From positions 87,479-151,478 of the forward strand of contig VTPC01000413.1 in NCBI GenBank assembly GCA_011009095.1: a DNA stretch of 64,000 nucleotides, written 5' to 3'. This stretch comes from Ignelater luminosus. Lineage: Eukaryota > Arthropoda > Insecta > Coleoptera > Elateridae. Shown here one piece after another: positions 61,301-64,000 of this stretch (position 1 is its first letter; each line of letters starts with the position of its first letter). Both the position numbers and the translations under genes were made by a program. A model generated the notes under the pieces. That model saw only the letters and a list, made by a program, of their open reading frames with translations, had not been told where the DNA came from and did not search any database.

Positions 61301-63915
61301 GGGAATTCTGATACTTTTTCAATATCAGAATTTTGAATACTGATACAGATAAATAATTAGAAATCTTACCAGTTGGTTCAAACGAACGGACATACATATG
61401 CCAAGAATACAAAAACTAAACATTATGAGTAGTACCTAAAGTTTTTATGATCCAGGGTGTTTTCCTGAGGAAACAAAAGTTTTTTAATGAAAGAGCAAAG
61501 TGTTTAAAAATGAATGATTAGTAAATAACACCATGTTTTAAACAGTCGCCATAGAAATTTTTCACGTTTCAGAATATTATCCGAACAGCTTAATTCACCA
61601 ATGTTTCTTACCTATATTTGAATAGCTTTCTGGGAAGAAGAAATCCCGAATTCTGTGATTTCATACTTTGCTGTTGATTCATGATCAATCATGAATGATC
61701 AATGATCATTTTTTAACCTTTTTTCTAAACAACAAAAAACTGCGCGTTTTATTGACGTAATCTTTGAATAGGTACTTTCATATTTGCCTTTTTTGATTCA
61801 AAGCTTATTTAAGACTTCTTTACGTAGTTTCTTATTACAATTTTTTCAAGTTAATTCGCTTTCCTGTAAGTATTTATAGTTTTGTTTTTGTAGTACGAAA
61901 AGTGGACTTCAGGTAAATGAAACATAAATAATATTAGTGCAAGTTAAAAGAGCACAAGAAATCTTGATAAATCCGAGTTAAAATAAAAATTCGACAAAAG
62001 AGATTTTATATAGAGCAGAATGGCAGTGGTACTGATTAAGTTGCAAGGGGAAAACCTGTTATTATAAATTCTAAATCGAAACAAGCTTGAAACGGATTGT
62101 TTACAAAAAGTCGACAAGCTTTTTTAGATCGGTTGCAGCCTTTCCATTATGACTCAGTCAGTATCACTAGAATAATAATAGTTATTAATTATAATAATAG
62201 TAGTAATAATATACATGTAGTTAATAGTTTCTGAGTTGGATAAATATAGAAAATCATATTTGCAAGCACAGCATTGATGTCGGCAGAAGATTCCTGAACT
62301 AGACACGTTGATAATACCTGTTTAGATTAAATTGCGATACAACGTCATTCCCATTTCAAAGTTCAAAGTTCAAGTTCTATATCCCAACAAATTCTACAAA
62401 GCACTCTAGTTGTACTATTAATTACAACTACAATAATAACTAAAGCATAATTAGTTTTTTTTTGTTTTGTGCACATTGACAGCTTTTACTTCCTGATATA
62501 TCATCGATAACACTGACCTATATAGGCATTGAAAAGCTCTCATGGTGCTATTGTTTCCAAAAATGTATATAATTATATTAGAAATTAAACTATGTGTAAA
62601 TTATGTTGTATTTATACCTTAGGTTCACGATTGCTGCTTTTTAACTTTCCATTTAAATAAAAACTCCACGCTCCCCAATGTGATTCCCACGAGGTACAGA
62701 TGTGATACCAACGATTTTCCTTAAAATAAGTGGGTATTCTGAATACTTCATTTTCTAAAATTGCTAGGTTAATCGCCTTGCCGTAGGGAGAAATCCAGAC
62801 CCGTATATAACGATCCTCTTCGTGTTCTAAAATTATGGAAATAGCTCGAATAATTCATTCGACACTGAATAATTCATTTAAGTTTATAAAATTGCAATAC
62901 TTAACAAAGCAATAGCAAAATAATTTTGTAAACAATGAATAAATTACTTTTTTGCAGTTACAGTCTACTGTATTAAACTAGAATTTAATATTATTTTATA
63001 TAATTTTTTGTGCAACACTTTCGCATTCATTAAAACGAAAAGGGAAACATCAACAACAGACGTTTAACGGCATTAATAACTTGTAATTATATTAGAATAT
63101 TTCGGTCCCTTTTCATCTCGTGAGAAAATCTGTATCTTCTTCGTGGAATATTTATACTTACTCGAATAAGAAAGTAAAGGATGAGCATAAGTAAGATTCG
63201 CGCTTCTCAGCCAAATACAGAAAGTGAATTCGGTTATAGCTGGCACATCAGCGATGTAACGCAGGAACTAGAAATCATAAATCATAGGTTATAAAAATAT
63301 CATCTTGAAGCGTTATGGAAATTGCAAATTAGTTTTTTTAGGTTTCCCCCTAGTTAAATGCAGTGCAGGAAAAAAACATTGTAGTATACTATATACTACG
63401 ACCTTTCTCCGTTTTTTAATTCAGAAAAATTACTGGTGTGTAAGTCTTTTATACTTTCTTAGTTCTGCTAGACTGAACTTGATTTTAATGATTTAAGTTT
63501 GTTAATTTTTTTCTTACAAACGATGCACAAAGCGGTTCAAAATAACGGAAGAAACCTTGAATCTTAACCACAATTTTCGTCAAACTCGTATTTAAATTAC
63601 CAAGAAAAACGTGATCATTCATGTATATCAAATTACTTTCTTTTTTAATTAGCATTTATACGAATTGTAAGAAAAGTTAGAGTTGGATAATATTAAAAGA
63701 AATTAATTCGGATTAAAGCTTACCTGAATATAACCTTTCTGAGTCAGTGAAACTTTATTAAGGTAATTATAGTATTTGACACTGTTATGAAATTGATTAT
63801 TTAAAATTTTAACTTGTGCTGTTTGCCGGTCTGGAATTTCTGCTTTTTGTATTTCTGGCCATAAAATTAGAACTGCTATTATTTTCCATAATAATATTGT
63901 CAAATTTTCTGTCAT
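54632..63915 (-). CDS. Secreted pentraxin-domain protein, four coding exons (398 residues)
   Basis: Four exons on the minus strand (63,915-63,724; 63,267-63,162; 62,826-62,618; 55,321-54,632) join in frame with GT/AG junctions (phases 0, 1, 0). The protein starts with a signal peptide (hydrophobic core about residues 11-19, cleavage perhaps after Ala25). Residues about 33-211 form a pentraxin domain, a lectin-like beta-sandwich that in vertebrate C-reactive protein binds ligands through calcium. The signature H-x-C-x-[ST]-W-x-[ST] is exact (HICTSWES, 141-148). Cys81 and Cys143 correspond to the conserved disulfide. VGQE (183-186) and GDIFGFNM (200-207) match the C-terminal core. Calcium ligands look only partly kept. 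About 187 further residues follow, absent from classical short pentraxins, with Cys358, Cys395 and a WTKTPVRVFGGA block. An acceptor-like TTTTCTAG just upstream of the ATG suggests an upstream 5' untranslated exon. The ligand is unknown. Confidence 0.86.
58752..59677 (+). mobile_element. Internally deleted mariner, fourth family, in the pentraxin intron
   Basis: A 926-bp element with inverted repeats of about 31 bp beginning CGAGGTCTGTTCAAAAAGTA, one mismatch apart, and TA on both sides (58,750-58,751 and 59,678-59,679). The terminal sequence differs from the three other mariners in the window. About 370 bp are missing from the middle of the transposase gene. It lies opposite to the transcription of the surrounding pentraxin gene. 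The ends remain usable in principle by a matching transposase. Confidence 0.93.
58957..59623 (+). pseudogene. Mariner transposase remnant (fourth family)
   Basis: Starts at the ATG at 58,957 (MDQRICIKFCVKNKI) with the DNA-binding region including YRWYKMFSEGREDVNDEE. After about 65 codons the sequence jumps, with a change of frame, to a region before the second catalytic motif (VFFDCRGVVHHEFLPQG). The first catalytic aspartate is lost. The second (LLHHDNAPAHTS) and third (DLAPCDFFLFPKLKRP) remain. A TAG follows FLKCF (59,540-59,542), after which DWKKRWHKCIISDGDYFEW completes the normal C-terminus to TAA at 59,621. It cannot make a working enzyme. Compared with the second-family copy, the deletion is placed differently, so the two arose independently. 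Confidence 0.9.
59798..60060 (-). repeat. Possible LINE reverse transcriptase scrap
   Basis: On the minus strand the frame reads ...FQINTDKANIVVCANSL..., which resembles the G-L-x-I-N-x-D-K-T-K-x-M block found after the YADD motif of many LINEs. About 65 further open codons follow without a second motif. The piece is short and the match rests on one block, so it may be chance. It lies just downstream of the fourth mariner inside the pentraxin intron. Confidence 0.27.
62618..62826 (-). CDS. Pentraxin gene, coding exon 3
   Basis: Encodes the last two bases of codon 100 through residue 169. Acceptor ATAATTTTAG, donor AAG then GTATAAA. It contains EDRYIRVWISPYGKA, the exact pentraxin signature HICTSWES with Cys143, and GAWSFYLNGKL, which aligns with the strand after the signature in C-reactive protein. 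It ends in phase 0. Confidence 0.88.
63162..63267 (-). CDS. Pentraxin gene, coding exon 2
   Basis: 106 bases encoding residues 65-99 plus the first base of codon 100 (phase 1 donor, GTAAGTATA). The acceptor is TTTCTAG. It contains the strand EFTFCIWLRS with Cys81, the expected partner of Cys143, and HPLLSYS, corresponding to the FSYAT block of C-reactive protein. An N-glycosylation sequon (NLT, residues 88-90) is present. Confidence 0.85.
63724..63915 (-). CDS. Pentraxin gene, first coding exon (signal peptide)
   Basis: Exactly 64 codons from the ATG at 63,915 to a CAG/GTAAGC donor (GT at 63,723-63,722). The start MTENLTILLWKIIAVLILW is a credible signal peptide. The rest (VKILNNQFHNSVKYYNYLNK) leads into the first strands of the pentraxin domain. 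The sequence just before the ATG (TTTTCTAG then ATAAAC) looks like a 3' splice site, so transcription may begin in an exon beyond 64,000. Confidence 0.78.
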
Positions 63916-64000
63916 GTTTATCTAGAAAATTTATTACATGTAAGCATATCTACTTTAGGTATAATTAATTTGAAAGAAACAATGAATATGTATACATATA

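Larger units (their letters stand above)
55322..62617 (-). other. Intron 3 of the pentraxin gene (about 7.3 kb)
   Basis: It begins GTATAAAT at 62,617 and ends TTTTTGTTTCAG at 55,322, far longer than the first two introns (456 and 335 bp). It contains the deleted mariner at 58,752-59,677 and a possible LINE scrap at about 59,798-60,060. The rest is A+T-rich DNA with no supported gene; open frames near 56,321, 57,533, 58,380, 60,566 and 61,125 have no motif. A short self-overlapping TGATCAAT-type repeat lies at about 61,675-61,710 and an A+T-rich AATAAT/AGT run at about 62,170-62,210. Confidence 0.75.

Overview
The window is strongly A+T-rich eukaryotic DNA, most likely from an insect. The reasons are the intron structure, four different mariner families, LINEs of the R2-like, Jockey-like and RTE-like types, a pogo/Tigger derivative, and an animal-type pentraxin gene. 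The order cannot be fixed from the sequence. No bacterial or viral gene organisation, CRISPR array or rRNA gene is seen.

The only host gene I can support is at the right end, on the minus strand (63,915 down to 54,632). It has four coding exons with clean GT/AG junctions and compatible phases. They join into a 398-residue secreted protein with a signal peptide, one pentraxin domain carrying an exact pentraxin signature (HICTSWES), and a C-terminal tail of nearly 190 residues. Its third intron is about 7.3 kb and contains a deleted mariner. Transcription probably starts beyond the right edge of the window.

The other ~54 kb is non-coding DNA punctuated by transposons. In order: an R2-superclade LINE fragment (about 11.4-12.7 kb, minus); a complete mariner with an uninterrupted transposase and matching terminal repeats (20,138-21,429); an internally deleted mariner of a second family (26,515-27,385, minus); a near-complete mariner of a third family with one stop codon and no recognisable left end (about 36.7-37.9 kb); a Jockey-like LINE tail (41.5-41.8 kb); a degenerate ~160-bp tandem array (44.3-47.4 kb) split by an RTE-like LINE; a 429-bp Tigger-like deletion derivative (52,927-53,355); and a fourth, internally deleted mariner inside the pentraxin intron (58,752-59,677).

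The elements do not form a pathway. Two relative ages follow from nesting: the tandem array is older than the LINE that splits it, and the pentraxin intron is older than the mariner inside it. The complete mariner is the only autonomous-looking element. I found no convincing new biological system. The best leads are the pentraxin with altered calcium-site residues and a long tail, the intact mariner, and the interrupted tandem array.
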